64,000 bases of DNA from Heracleum sosnowskyi. Lineage: Eukaryota > Streptophyta > Magnoliopsida > Apiales > Apiaceae. Below the pieces are notes generated by a model that was not told the origin of the DNA, ran no database searches, and saw only the letters and a list, made by a program, of their open reading frames with translations. Below, piece after piece: positions 11,871 to 23,168 of this stretch; positions within the stretch are counted from its first letter, which is position 1; every line of letters starts with the position of its first letter. The translations under genes were made by a program, and so were the position numbers. Location of the stretch: contig CM061243.1 in assembly GCA_030848705.1 (NCBI GenBank), positions 2,886,001-2,950,000 of the forward strand. The letters are read 5' to 3'.

Positions 11871-12681
11871 AATCTACGACCTCAAACGAGGTCGATTTGT
11901 TCGACCTAGAAGCCAAAATAGCCAATATTTTGAGCTCAAATGAAGTCAAAATAAAAGAAATCGTTTCTCTTCGACCTCGACGAGGTCGAAAGGTCACGAC
12001 CTCAAACCCAGGTCGATTTGTTCGACCTAGAAGCCAAAATGGCCAATATTTCAAGCTTAAATGAAGTCGAAATAAAAGAAATCATTTCTCTTCGACCTCA
12101 AACGAGGTCGAATGGTCACGACCTCAAACCCATGTCGATTTGTTCAACCTAGAAGCCAAAATGGCCGAAAATTCGAGCTCAAATGAAGTCGAAATAAAAG
12201 AAATCGTTTCTCTTCGACCTCAAACGAGGTCGAAAGGTCACGACCTCAAACCCAGGTCGATTTGTTCGACCTAGAAGCCAAAATGGCCAAAAATTCGAGC
12301 TCAAACGAGACCCCTCTTCGACCTCAAACGAGGTCGAAGGGCCACGACCTCAAATCAAGGTCGATTCGTTCAACGTGGGACTAAAATGAAGCCCCTCTTC
12401 GACCTCAAACGAGGTCGAAGGGCCACGACCTCAAATCCAGGTCGAATCGTTCTACATAGAAGCCAAAATGGCCAAAAATTTGAGCTCGAACGAAGCCCTT
12501 CTTCGACCTCATGAGGTCAAAGGCTCACGACCTCAAACCCAAGTCGATTTATTCGACCTGGAACCAAAATGAGAACCTTCTTCGACCTCACGAGGTCGAA
12601 GGCTCACGACCTCAAACCCAGGTTGATTTGTTCGACCTGGGACCAAAGTAAGACCCCTGTCGACCTCAAACGAGGTCGAAA
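11871..12681. repeat. Hairpin-bearing tandem array in the gypsy 3' UTR
   Basis: About nine units, 119 bp each at the left and shortening to about 75 bp at the right. Almost every unit contains the inverted repeat TCGACCTC-AAAC-GAGGTCGA, followed by ACGACCTCAAACC and GTCGATTTGTTCGACCT, so the array is rich in short self-complementary arms. Left units also share AGAAGCCAAAATGGCC and a GAAATCGTTTCTCTT tail. Tandem repeats at this place are a known feature of Tat/Ogre 3' UTRs. Confidence 0.9.
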
Positions 12682-12868
12682 ATACCTTAAAAAAAATATA
12701 ATGATAAATAAATAAATACATTTATTTATTAAAAAGTTGACCTGATATCTTCCATGGCACGCTAAAATTCCTAAAAGGAAAATTTGAGGAGAGATACACA
12801 GATCCAGAAATCCCGAAGCAGGATCAAAAATAACTTCTCTGAAAAACTTAGGAAGGTTTTCTCAGAAG

Positions 12869-12880
12869 TTGGGGGAAAAA
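12869..12880 (+). promoter_or_regulatory. Polypurine tract of the gypsy element
   Basis: TTGGGGGAAAAA lies directly before the inferred LTR start TGATATGGGC. It would prime plus-strand DNA synthesis during reverse transcription. Confidence 0.7.
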
Positions 12881-13381
12881 TGATATGGGCTGAAAAATAA
12901 CCCTAGAAGTGTAATTAATGATGTATTAATTAGACCTAGATTGGTCCAAGAGTTAGGCCCGATAAATAAGGCTCAAAACCCTAACTATTTATTAATTTCG
13001 TAATTAATAAAAAAGGGAAATTTACAGCTCACAAAAAGAGTCCAAAGTGTGTCAAATACTTCAAAGATCAGCCTCCAAGGCATACAAATCCAATAGGAGT
13101 CAGCCTCCTACAAAACAGGACTCACAATTTTATTCTAAGAGGGTGACTTGGCCCCCAAGTCACCTAATTCTACCTTAAATGCAAGGCTCCTGACGCCTAT
13201 ATAAAGGACTTGATCCTTCAACCTAGAACTACGTTTTTTGGCTTGATTCTCAGCATTGATTGAGATACGTAGACATCTTGTGAGGGCAGATTTATCCACG
13301 AAACACGAGACTAGCCATTAAAGCTTGAAAGCTCTTAAACCCTAGCAGTAAATTTGAAAGTACGTTTTTTATTCCACAACA
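12881..13381 (+). mobile_element. Gypsy 3' LTR
   Basis: It runs from TGATATGGGC after the polypurine tract to CCACAACA at 13381, a TG...CA pair about 501 bp apart. A TATA box (13198) gives it LTR promoter structure. The right end is inferred from the CA dinucleotide and could be off by a few bases, since no second LTR exists here for comparison. Confidence 0.65.
13198..13205 (+). promoter_or_regulatory. TATA box of the gypsy LTR
   Basis: TATATAAA within CGCCTATATAAAGGAC, about 180 bp before the LTR end. Its position fits the U3/R border. Confidence 0.6.
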
Positions 13382-14557
13382 ATAATATATAAATATCATT
13401 AAATAGGATTTATGAGTTGAATTTAGTTCGTTAGAGCAAGTTTAATAATAGCAAAAAAAACTGTTATTTATTTAATATATCACCCCAACAAAAACTCTGT
13501 TATAAAGGTTTCAAAATAGATCTAAAATAGTAAAATAATATAATTCGTGTTAAATATACAATCAAGTGTAAATGTTAGTTTAATTGTCACACGGTCGATG
13601 AAAGTTAACGAGTTATTGCAAAAAAATTGGATAATATAGCTAAAGAGTCTTAAAGATTAGATATGCTCCAATATTTTGGAAAAAGAATAAAAACTGATAA
13701 AAGGTTTTAAAAAATAGATAAAAAAACGTTGAATCTTATATATTGAAATACTCTATATTTTAACGAGAATATTTCTTCCAAAATTTTAAAGTTCGAACTT
13801 TGTCAATAATATGTTATAAATCAATATCTATACTACTAAAATAAAACTATTAATAAAATTGGAAAATGAAAAATATGCAATATTCAAATTTGGTGATTTT
13901 TTATAATATAAATATTAAAAAAAACTGGGTTGTTGGCTACTAGTGGTAGTAAAGGAAAAAAAAGACCAAGAATATATCAATATATTACAGTTTGTATTAC
14001 AGTGTTCTACAACTGAATTTTAAAAGTTATGCATATGAACTTCAAAGTACTATAATTGAACTTACTTTTTTCCACGAAGTTCTACAAGTGAACTTGATTG
14101 TTTTTATAATGTTTTGATGTTGAACAATGTTATTCACATTATTTTCATACCATAATTTTTGTGTTCTACCGCTGAACATAAAAGTCATGCAATCTAATTT
14201 GAAATCAAACACATAAATTTTAAAGTTCTGCAACTGAACTTACTTGTATTTAAATGTTCAGCTGCTGAACACTGTTATTTGATATTGTGTTTCATCTTCA
14301 TTGTCGGCTGATAAGTGGGTTTCCTCTTCAACTCTTCAATACACACACTCTCTCTCTAATTTTGGGGACAAACGAATTAATTATCCCTCTGAGTTAATAT
14401 AAATACAAGTGGATAATATATTTGATTATGTGGTATCTACGTGTGTTGATAGGTTATTGGTATTTGGTATAAAGTAATTTTGTTGTTTACTATTCCGAAT
14501 GCAAAAAAAATTCATGTTTTTATTGAGCTTTTAACCTCTTAACCGTAAAAATTCTAG
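13382..14557. other. AT-rich spacer with a degenerate palindromic motif
   Basis: No reading frame here looks genic. Between about 14003 and 14271 a motif of the form GTTCTRCAACTGAAC recurs in diverged copies (for example near 14003, 14080, 14161, 14225 and 14257), the last as GTTCAGCTGCTGAAC, which is close to a perfect palindrome. At 13830 the sequence TCTATACTACTAAAATA resembles a Helitron 5' terminus, but I found no matching 3' hairpin end. The rest is featureless. Confidence 0.45.
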
Positions 14558-14869
14558 CTGTGGCACAATGAGAGGCTTCAATGGAGAGCTGCAATGGAAG
14601 CTTCAGCTTCAGTCGTTGCACTTGTGTCATTCATAGGTATTGAATTCACTTTTCATGCATTTCTTATGTTCACAATATCATTTTCATTTGTATTTACGTA
14701 GAAAATTAATTTTAAACCATTCTTTTGTCTTGAAGACGGAAAAGAGTTTATTCAAGGATCTGGAACCATTATTGAGACTGATGGTGCCTTGAATAGTGTC
14801 TTGACTTCGACTAATATATTTAGGCGTAAGGAAGAGGTTAAGAAAAATATTTTGCCTCCCGATCTCAAG
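14558..14869 (+). pseudogene. Two-exon fragment of a trypsin-like peptidase (DegP-like) gene
   Basis: Exon a, 14558-14636, follows an acceptor (ATTCTAG) and reads LWHNERLQWRAAMEASASVV then ALVSFI, ending at ATAG|GTATTG. Exon b, 14736-14869, follows GTCTTGAAG and reads DGKEFIQGSGTIIETDGA through NILPPDLK, ending at AAG|GTTTG. Phases agree (1, then 0). The VVALVSF...GSGTIIE pattern resembles the start of the peptidase fold in plant trypsin-like/DegP-related uncharacterised proteins. No later exon with the catalytic residues was found before the tandem array begins at 14961, so this is probably a fragment. A live gene with the array inside an intron is less likely. Confidence 0.5.
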
Positions 14870-17800
14870 GTTTGTTGTTTTAATTCTCACATCCTTTAAG
14901 TAGTTATTCTCTTTATCTGTTGGCTTTGAAGTTTGAATGCTTCATTTTTACTTATGTACCATTATAGTTCTATTAACAATAAAAAAAATGAAATTAGGTG
15001 TGGAGAATTGAACCAATGACCTTATACTTACAAGTAACAATCTCAGCCACTATGCCACAATCTTGCTTTGATAAAAATATTGAAATTCCTCATCCATAAG
15101 TGCGAATGTCCAGCCATTATATTCTGTTGATTGATTTTTCCTCTTCTTGTAATTCATATGGTTCAGGCTCAGACCATCGTTGGGAAAAACACTTGACTAA
15201 GTATCGAGGGTTCGAATCTTGTAAAAAACAAAAAATAGCAAAACAAAAAGAAATGAGGTCACACATAACATAACAAGCAAGTTCAAACCAGGCAAAGGGA
15301 ATTACACATCTAAAATAAAAGATAGTAAAATTGAAAAAACAATGCCAGATTAACCCATAACATTTCAAATTAAACCAAGAGAAATCAAGAGGTTACATTT
15401 GCGACCTAGTTATGTGATTTGGGGCTCTTCAATCAGGGTCTTCTGGACCCTTCTAATATATAAAAGCGTCTGTTTTCGCTTTGACTTGCTTTTTCTGCTT
15501 GTTTGTATCCCCCGTCGAGATGCTGATTTTCTAATCTTTTCTAATAATATTTTTCATGATTTGTTTTTTGAAATATATTTTTCTTGATTTTATAAGCAAG
15601 TAAGATTTTACCAAAATTGAATTAATTGCAATCTTCTATAATATTTTATTTACTTATCTATTAATATATATTAAATGACAACACATAGGCAAAAAGTGCC
15701 AAAACAATTGCTTGTGAAATTTCTATTATACCCTTATTTATTCAATAATTACAAAAATGCCATTATAGTTCTATTAACAATAAAAAAAATGAAATTAGGT
15801 GTGGAGAATTGAACTCATGACCTTAGACTTACAAGTAACAATCTCAGCCACTATTCCACAATCTTGCTTTGATAAAAATATTAAAATTCCTCATCCATAA
15901 GTGCGAATGTCCAGCCATTATATTATGTTGATTGATTTTTTCTCTTCTTGTAATTCATATGGTACAGGCTCAGACCATCGTTGGGACAAACACTTGACTA
16001 AGTATCGAGGGTTCGAATCTTGTAAAAAACAAAAAATAGCAAAACAAAAAGAAATGAGGTCACACATAACATAACAAGCAAGTTTAAACCAGGCAAAGAG
16101 AATTACACATCTAAAATAAAAGATAGTAAAATTGAAAAAGCAATGCCAGATTAACCCATAACATTTCAAATTAAACCAAAAGAAATATAGAAGTTATCTT
16201 TGCGACCTAGTTATGTGATTTGGGGATCTTCAATCAGGGGCTTCTGGACCCTTCTAATATATAAAAGCGTCTCTTTTCGCTTTGACTTGCTTTTTTTGCT
16301 TGTTTGTATCCCCCGTCGAGATGTTGATTTTCTAATCTATTGTAATAATATTTTTCATGATTTTTTTTTAAATATATATTTCTTGATTTTATAAGCATGG
16401 AAGATTTTACCAAAATTAAATTAATTGCAATCTTCTATAATATTTTATCTACTTATCTATTACTATATATTAAATGACAACACATGGGCAAAAAGTGCCA
16501 AAACAATTGCCTGTGAAATTTCTATTATACCCTTATTTATTTAATAATTAAAAAAATGTCATTATAGTTATATTAACAATAAAAAAAATGAAATTAGGTG
16601 TGGAGAATCGAACCCATGTCCTTAGACTTACAAGTAACAATCTCAGCCACTATGTCACAATCTTGCTTTGATGAAAATATTATAATTCCTCATCCATAAG
16701 TGCGAATGTCCAGCCATTATATTCTGTTGATTGATTTTTTCTCTTCTTGTTTTAATTCATATGGTTGTAATTCATATGGTTCAGGCTCAGACCATCGTTG
16801 GGACAAACACTTGACTAAGTATCGAGGGTTGGAATCTTGTAAAAAACAAAAAATAGCAAAACAAAAAGAAATGAGGTCACACATAACATAACAAGCAAGT
16901 TTAAACCAGAAAAAGAGAATTACACATCTAAAATAAAAGATAGTAAAATTGAAAAAGCAGTGCCAGATTAACCCATAACATTTCAGATTAAACCAAGAGA
17001 AATCTAGAAGTTACCTTTGCGACCTAGTTATGTGATTTGGGGCTCTTCAATCAGGGGCTTCTGGACCCTTCTAATATATAAAAGCGTCTGTTTTCGCTTT
17101 GACTTGCTTTTTCTGCTTGTTTGTATCCCCCGTCGAGATGCTGATTTTCTAATCTTTTCTAATAATATTTTTCATGATTTGTTTTTTGAAATATATTTTT
17201 CTTGATTTTATAAGCAAGTAAGATTTTACCAAAATTGAATTAATTGCAATCTTCTATAATATTTTATTTACTTATCTATTACTATATATTAAATGACAAC
17301 ACATAGGCAAAAAGTGCCAAAACAATTGCTTGTGAAATTTCTATTATACCCTTATTTATTCAATAATTACAAAAATGCCATTATAGTTCTATTAACAATA
17401 AAAAAAATGAAATTAGGTGTGGAGAATTGAACTCATGACCTTAGACTTACAAGTAACAATCTCAGCCACTATGCCATAATCTTGCTTTGATAAAAATATT
17501 AAAATTCCTCATCCATAAGTGCGAATGTCCAGCCATTATATTCTGTTGATTGATTTTTTCTCTTCTTGTAATTCATATGGTACAGGCTCAGACCATCGTT
17601 GGGACAAACACTTGACTAAGTATCGAGGGTTCGAATCTTGTAAAAAATAAAAAATAGCAAAACAAAAAGAAATGAGGTCACACATAACATAAGAAGCAAG
17701 TTTAAACCAGGCAAAGAGAATTACACATCTAAAATAAAAGATAGTAAAATTGAAAAAGCAATGCGAGATTAACCCATAACATTTCAAATTAAACCAAGAG

Positions 17801-19828
17801 AAATCTAGAAGTTACCTTTGCGACCTATTTATGTGATTTGGGGATCTTCAATCAGGGGCTTCTGGACCCTTCTAATATATAAAAGCGTATGTTTTCGCTT
17901 TGACTTGCTTTTTCTTCTTGTTTGTATCCCCCGTCGAGATGCTGATTTTCTAATCTGTTGTAATAATATTTTTCATGATTTTTTTAAAAATATATTTTTC
18001 TTGATTTTATAAGCATGCAAGATTTTACCAAAATTAAATTAATTGCAATCTTCTATAATATTTTATCTACTTATCTATTACTATATATTAAATGACAACA
18101 CATGGGCAAAAAGTGCCAAAACAATTGCCTGTGAAATTTCTATTATACCCTTATTTATTTAATAATTACAAAAATGTCATTATAGTTCTATTAACAATAA
18201 AAAAAATGAAATTAGGTGTGGAGAATTGAACCCATGACCTTAAACTTACAAGTAACAATCTCAGCCACTATGTCACAATCTTGCTTTGATAAAAATATTA
18301 TAATTCCTCATCCATAAGTGCGAATGTCCAGCCATTATATTCAGTTGATTGATTTTTTCTCTTCTTGTAATTCATATGGTTGTAATTCATATGGTTCAGG
18401 CTCAGACCATCGTTAGGACAAACACTTGACTAAGTATCGAGGGTTCGAATCTTGTAAAAAACAAAAAATAGCAAAACAAAAAGAAATGAGGCCACACATA
18501 TCATAACAAGCAAGTTTAAACTAGGCAAAGAGAATTATACATCTAAAATAAAAGATAGTAAAATTGAAAAAGCAATTCCAGATTAACCCGTAACATTTCA
18601 AATTAAACAAAGAGAAATCTAGAAGTTACCTTTGCGACTTAGTTATGTGATTTGGGGCTCTTCAATCAGGGGCTTCTGGACCCTTCTAATATATAAAAGC
18701 GTCTGTTTTCCCTTTGATTTGCTTTTTCTGCTTGTTTGTATCCCCCGTTGAGATGCTGATTTTCTAATCTTTTCTAATAATATTTTTCATGATTTTTTTG
18801 AAATATATTTTTCTTGATTTTATATGCAAGTAAGATTTTACCAAATAATTGCAATCTTCTATAATATTTTATCTACTTACCTATTACTATATATTAAATG
18901 ACAACACATGGGCAAAAAGTGCCAAAAAAATTGCCTGTGAAATTTCTATTATACCCTTATTTATTCAATAATTACAAAAATACCATTATAGTTCTATTAA
19001 CAATAAAAAAAATGAAATTAGGTGTGGAGAATTGAACCCATGACCATGGACTTACAAGAAACAATCTCAGCCACTATGCCCCAATCTTGCTTTGATAAAA
19101 ATATTAAAATTCATCATCCATAAGTGCGAATGTCCAGCCATTATATTCTGTTGATTGATTTTTTCTCTTCTTGTAATTCATATGGTTCAGGCTCAAACCA
19201 TCGTTGGGACAAACACTTGACTAAGTATCGAGGGTTCGAATCTTGTAAAAAACAAAAAATAGCAAAACAAAAAGAAATGAGATCACACATAACATAACAA
19301 ACAAGTTTAAACCAGGCAAAGAGAATTACACATCTAAAATAAAAGATAGTAAAATTGGAAAAGCAATGCCAGATTAACCCATGACATTTCAAATTAAACC
19401 AAGATAAATCTAGAAGTTACCTTTGCGACCTAGTTATGTGATTTGGGGCTCTTCAATCAGGGGCTTCTGGACCCTTCTAATATATAAAAGCGTCTGTTTT
19501 CGCTTTGACTTGCTTTTTCTGCTTGTTTGTATCCCCCGTTGAGATGCTGATTTTCTAATCTTTTATAATAATATTTTTCATGATTTTTTTTTGAAATATA
19601 TTTTTCTTGATTTTATAATCAAGTAAGATTTTACCAAAATTGAATTAATTGCAATCTTCTATAATATTTTATCTACTTATCTATTACTATATATTAAATG
19701 ACAACACATGGGCAAAAAGTGCCAAAAAAATTGCCTGTGAAATTTCTATTATACCCTTATTTATTCAATAATTACAAAAATGCCATTATAGTTCTATTAA
19801 CAATAAAAAAAATGAAATTAGGTGTGGA

Positions 19829-19881
19829 GAATTGAACCCATGACCTTCGACTTACAAGTAACAATCTCAGCCACTATGCCA
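19829..19881 (-). other. tRNA-like (SINE-type) A/B box pair, representative of the array
   Basis: On the minus strand TGGCATAGTGG (19881-19871) fits the Pol III A-box consensus TRGYNNARNNG at every position. GGTTCAATTC (19838-19829) fits the B box with one mismatch, 32 nt further on. The same pair recurs, more or less mutated, in every unit. There is no complete cloverleaf, so this is tRNA-derived promoter sequence and not a tRNA gene. Confidence 0.55.
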
Positions 19882-19982
19882 CAATCTTGCTTTGGTAAAA
19901 ATATTAAAATTCCTCATCCATAAGTGCGAATGTCCAGCCATTATATTCTGTTGATTGATTTTTTCTCTTCTTGTAATTCATA

Positions 19983-20042
19983 TGGTTGAGGCTCAAGCCA
20001 TCGTTGGGACAAACACTTGACTAAGTATCGAGGGTTCGAATC
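19983..20042 (+). other. Second tRNA-like module on the opposite strand of the unit
   Basis: TGGTTGAGGCT (A-box-like, last base off) is followed about 40 nt later by a perfect B box GGTTCGAATC at 20033-20042. It is divergent from the minus-strand pair about 100 bp away. Equivalent B boxes occur in the other units, for example 16010-16019. Confidence 0.4.
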
Positions 20043-20529
20043 TTATAAAAAACAAAAAATAGCAAAACAAAAAGAAATGAGGTCACACATAACATAACAA
20101 ACAAGTTTAAACCAGGCAAAGAGAATTACACATCTAAATAAAAGATAGTAAAATTGAAAAAGCAATGCCAGATTAACCCATAACATTTCAAATTAAACCA
20201 AGATAAATCTAGAAGTTACCTTTGCGACCTAGTTATGTGATTTTGGGCTCTTCAATCACGGGCTTCTGGACCCTTCTAATATATAAAAGCGTCTGTTTTC
20301 GCTTTGACTTGCTTTTTCTGCTTGTTTGTATCCCCCGTCGAGATGCTGATTTTCTAATCTTTTCTAATAATATTTTTCATGATTTTTTTTTTGAAATATA
20401 TTTTTCTTGATTTTATAAACAAGTAAGATTTTACCAAAATTAAATTAATTGCAATCTTCTATAATATTTGATCTACTTATCCATCTATCTATTACTATAT
20501 ATTAAACCACAACACAAGGGCAAAAAGTG

Positions 20530-21265
20530 TCACTTTAATGCATGTGAAGTTACGATTTTGTCCCTATTTTTTGAAAAATTACAAAAATCCCACCCCTTTA
20601 ATGTTTATGCAAAAATTAAATTAAATATGTTTGTCTTGAGAATTGAACCTGTGACCTTGTACACTCAAACTTGCACCACAACCATTGAACTACACTTTGT
20701 TTTGAGTTTACTTTCAAAATTTTAATAGATAAACCACATTTTCTCCCATCTTTTGTTTTTATTTTTATTATAGAGTAAATAAATATTGATTTATATTATT
20801 TCTAGAATATTGCACAATATATAATTACAAATAAAAAATTATCGATTGAGCATGATCTACAATTCTCTTTTGTCAATTTAAATGATTGATATATGTCATT
20901 TTAATACCTATGAATTTACGATTTTGCTCATATATGTTAAAAAATTACAAAAAATAACTTCTCTTTTATATTTATGCAAAGAGTAGATGGAATTATGTTA
21001 GTGTTGAAAATCGAACCACTAATCTTCTCTAATCAAACTCATACCATAACCATTATACCATACGTTATTTTGAATTTTCTTTAAAAAATATTTTTAGATA
21101 AATCACATTTTATCCTCTTCTACCATTTTTTTTATTTTTACTTTTGAGTAAATAAAACATTGGTTTATATTATTTATAGAATGTTGCATAGTATATAATT
21201 ACAAAAAATATTTTAATGGATTGAGTATACTCTATAATTCTCTTTTGCCATTTTAAATGATTGAT
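20530..21265. repeat. Two diverged 366-bp tandem copies related to the array unit
   Basis: The marker ACGATTTTG occurs at 20552 and 20918, and the two copies align to TCTCTTTTG and AAATGATTGATAT at their ends. Each has an antisense A/B box pair: TAGTTCAATGG (20692-20682) with GGTTCAATTC (20649-20640), and TGGTATAATGG (21060-21050) with GGTTCGATTTT (21017-21007). The start TCTATTACTATATATTAAA near 20490, and the position of the box pair, match the large array units, so these are older relatives. Confidence 0.65.
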
Positions 21266-22033
21266 ATAAAATTATACATAAATGTAATCGAGTCCTAAAA
21301 AATATGAATTTATTTACATTCTCTTTTGTGTAGATATTAAACTATTGAAATAAAAAAAAATAAGATTTGGTTTTAAGAAATATTTAATTTTATTTATAAA
21401 ATTATACATAATAAATGATTGTCTCGCATAATTTTTATGTATATAAATTTTTTAATACGCGAGTCATATTAGAAATTTTTGGTCGACCAACTATTTAGAC
21501 TTTCAGCGATTTAAAATTGTGATTGATCTAAAAACATAAATATTAAAATAAACTAAAATAATTGAATTTATGTTTAAAAAAATGACAACTCCAAAAGTAG
21601 GATTTATGTTGTATATATAAAAAATAACATAATTAATATTCAATATAAAATAAAAAAATTTATGTTTTTTTGAATTATAAATATTACAAAATTGCAATAA
21701 TTATTAGCAATGACTAATTAAAATATAACTCAAAGTATGATAATATGAATTTTATATAGTATACTAAATTGATCAAACAATCAGCATAATATATGATGAT
21801 TGAGTTATAACATATACTTAGATCAACCTATGATGAAACCAAAAAATTTCATCTTAGATATTATGTTGATGCACAGTCATTAAGGTCGTCTAATCATAAT
21901 TTACATTGATCAAAATATTTGTAAAAATTCAATTTTAGTTCAAAAATAATTCATATTATAAAATAAAAAATGTTTCAATTTACCAAAATTTTAAAATAGA
22001 ATTTCGATATTGTGTAATAAATTTTAGACTATG
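21266..22033. other. AT-rich stretch without recognisable features
   Basis: About 770 bp of very AT-rich sequence. I find no credible gene, repeat or element end in it. Confidence 0.5.
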
Positions 22034-22128
22034 TTATATCAGGATTCAATGATCGTCAGGATCTGGACTACTGATCTGGATTGCTGACGTCATCAGTATT
22101 GCACGAGCGTCAGTATCAGGATCTATGA
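22034..22128 (+). mobile_element. Element D 5' LTR remnant
   Basis: TGTTATATCAGGATTCAATG and the following sequence match the first 95 bp of the LTR of element E (63124 onward), including TGACGTCA at 22085-22092. The LTR then breaks off directly into gag. Confidence 0.75.
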
Positions 22129-22573
22129 ATTAAGATTTTTTCTAAAGTCATTGCATATTAGCTTTAGAAGTCAGTCTGCTGAAAATGCTAAGATCTTATC
22201 TGAGATGTCTGAACTTAGGAAAAGGAATGAGCATCTAGAAGCTGAATTTTATTTCATGCAAAAGGTACAAAAAGAGTGTGATAATGCTAAACACATGAAA
22301 CTAGAGATGCAATTTAAATGTACTGCTCTTGAAAAAGAACTTGAGTATGCTAATGAGAAAATCAGAACCTGGACAGATTCTGGAAGGAAATGTCATGAAA
22401 TCAATACTTCTAAGAATTGGAAAGAATATCTAGGGTACAAGTGAGATGAAGATAAGAAATTGAAAAAGAAAGTTGTTATAGATGAGACAGTTAGTCCAAA
22501 GACATACAGACATGTAATAGACAAAACCAAATCTAAGATTAAACCTGTTGATTTTGTATTTGGTAAAGATCCA
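22129..22573 (+). pseudogene. Element D gag, coiled-coil part
   Basis: It reads ELRFFLKSLHISFRSQSAEN, then the coiled coil ILSEMSELRKRNEHLEAEF and the TWTDSGRKCHEINTSKNWKE segment, up to FVFGKDP. It is homologous to residues about 410-560 of element C Gag, within the optional-intron segment. There is a TGA at 22442. It is interrupted after ATCCA by element A and resumes at 36155. Confidence 0.8.
22569..22573 (+). repeat. Left target-site duplication of element A
   Basis: ATCCA here against ATCCC at 36155-36159. The joined D reading frame needs ATCCC, so the left copy carries one substitution. Confidence 0.75.
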
Positions 22574-22604
22574 TGTTGCCCAGTAAATAACAACTAGCTT
22601 TATA

Positions 22605-22621
22605 GCCCGTGCGAGGCACGG
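22605..22621 (-). terminator. Helitron 3' hairpin
   Basis: A 7-bp stem CCCGTGC/GCACGGG with a three-base loop, just inside the CTAG terminus. It matches the known Helitron 3' end signal for rolling-circle transposition. Confidence 0.8.
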
Positions 22622-22844
22622 GAATGCTCTAGTTATTTTCAGTTATGTTGGTCTCATCGTTTGGTGGAATGCATGTAGAAGAAAAGACATAAGCATGTAA
22701 CGGTATATCAGAAGGAAATATGTCGAAGATTTGATGATACATGTTTTACAAAATCCCAGTCTATAAGGTTGTTATTATGACCTGAGTAGGCGCAAATATT
22801 TTGACTAATTAACATGTTTTGTTAGCACGCACGATCCTTCTGTT

Positions 22845-23168
22845 CTGCAAGATTTCGCCGGTTATAATTTTGCCAATCGTATTTGAATGAGAAGATGGTT
22901 TAGTGTCACTTTGAAAGAATATCGGGCATCTTTTACAATTTTCATTGCCTGGGGAACGTTGGCACTCCATTTACCTGTTTGTAGTTCATGGGGTAGTCGT
23001 GACCTTGTGTACTGCAAGATTTCGCCGATTATAATTTTTCCAATTGTATTGGAATGAGAAGATGGTTTTAGTGTCACTTTGAAAGAGAATTGGGCGGCTT
23101 TTATCATTTTCATTGCAGGGGGAACGTTAGCACTCCATTTACCTGTTTGTAGTTCATGGGGTAGTCGT
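22845..23168. repeat. 167-bp tandem duplication inside the Helitron
   Basis: Copies start with CTGCAAGATTTCGCCG at 22845 and 23012 and share GAATGAGAAGATGGTTT and CCATTTACCTGTTTGTAG. An open minus-strand stretch crosses both copies, but I recognise no protein in it. It may be captured sequence. Confidence 0.7.

Larger units (their letters stand above)
3842..13381 (+). mobile_element. Decayed Tat-lineage Ty3-gypsy retrotransposon, 5' LTR missing
   Basis: The order is gag, aspartic protease, reverse transcriptase, RNase H, integrase, then a long 3' region with an antisense gene, minisatellites, polypurine tract and one LTR. RT before integrase marks Ty3-gypsy. The gag tail of the type CRFHKEVGHDTDDCRQLKDE, a second RNase H domain, an antisense gene with a Transposase_28-like domain and tandem repeats in the 3' UTR are known traits of the plant Tat lineage (Grande, Retand and Ogre relatives). 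No copy of the 3' LTR start (TGATATGGGC) occurs upstream of gag. The 5' end was therefore lost where the element meets the copia remnant at about 3841. Confidence 0.85.
14961..20493. repeat. Tandem array of about seven 800-bp units
   Basis: Seven near-identical units. The shared anchor TTAGGTGTGGAGAAT occurs at 14994, 15795, 16594, 17413, 18212, 19018 and 19818, giving spacings of 801, 799, 819, 799, 806 and 800. The 819 spacing reflects a short local duplication (ATTCATATGGTTGTA) in unit 3, also present in unit 5. Each unit holds a minus-strand tRNA-like A/B box pair, a plus-strand GGTTCGAATC box, a TTCTAATATATAAAAGCG segment and an AT-rich end leading into TCTATTACTATATATTAAAT. The first unit starts inside the repeat and the last ends where a diverged relative begins. 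Recurrent 83-aa minus frames and 62-64-aa plus frames are repeat-borne and not evidence of genes. Confidence 0.92.

Noticed and set aside
11871..12681. CRISPR-like array
   Set aside because: Units differ in length, spacers are not unique, and this is plant retrotransposon 3' UTR sequence.
13830..14340. A second Helitron starting at TCTATACTACTAAAATA
   Set aside because: The 5' end is suggestive, but I found no downstream hairpin with CTRR end and no interrupted host sequence to prove an insertion.
15117..19392. Recurrent 83-codon minus-strand frames and 62-64-codon plus-strand frames in the array
   Set aside because: They recur only because the DNA unit is duplicated; the minus frames run through the tRNA-like boxes, and no codon bias or start signal supports them.
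19829..20042. Functional tRNA genes
   Set aside because: A and B boxes are present, but I could not form acceptor and anticodon stems or a CCA-compatible end; these are tRNA-derived promoter remnants.
22862..23113. 83-codon minus-strand frame in the Helitron as a gene
   Set aside because: It crosses the two copies of a 167-bp duplication in different frames and matches no family I know.
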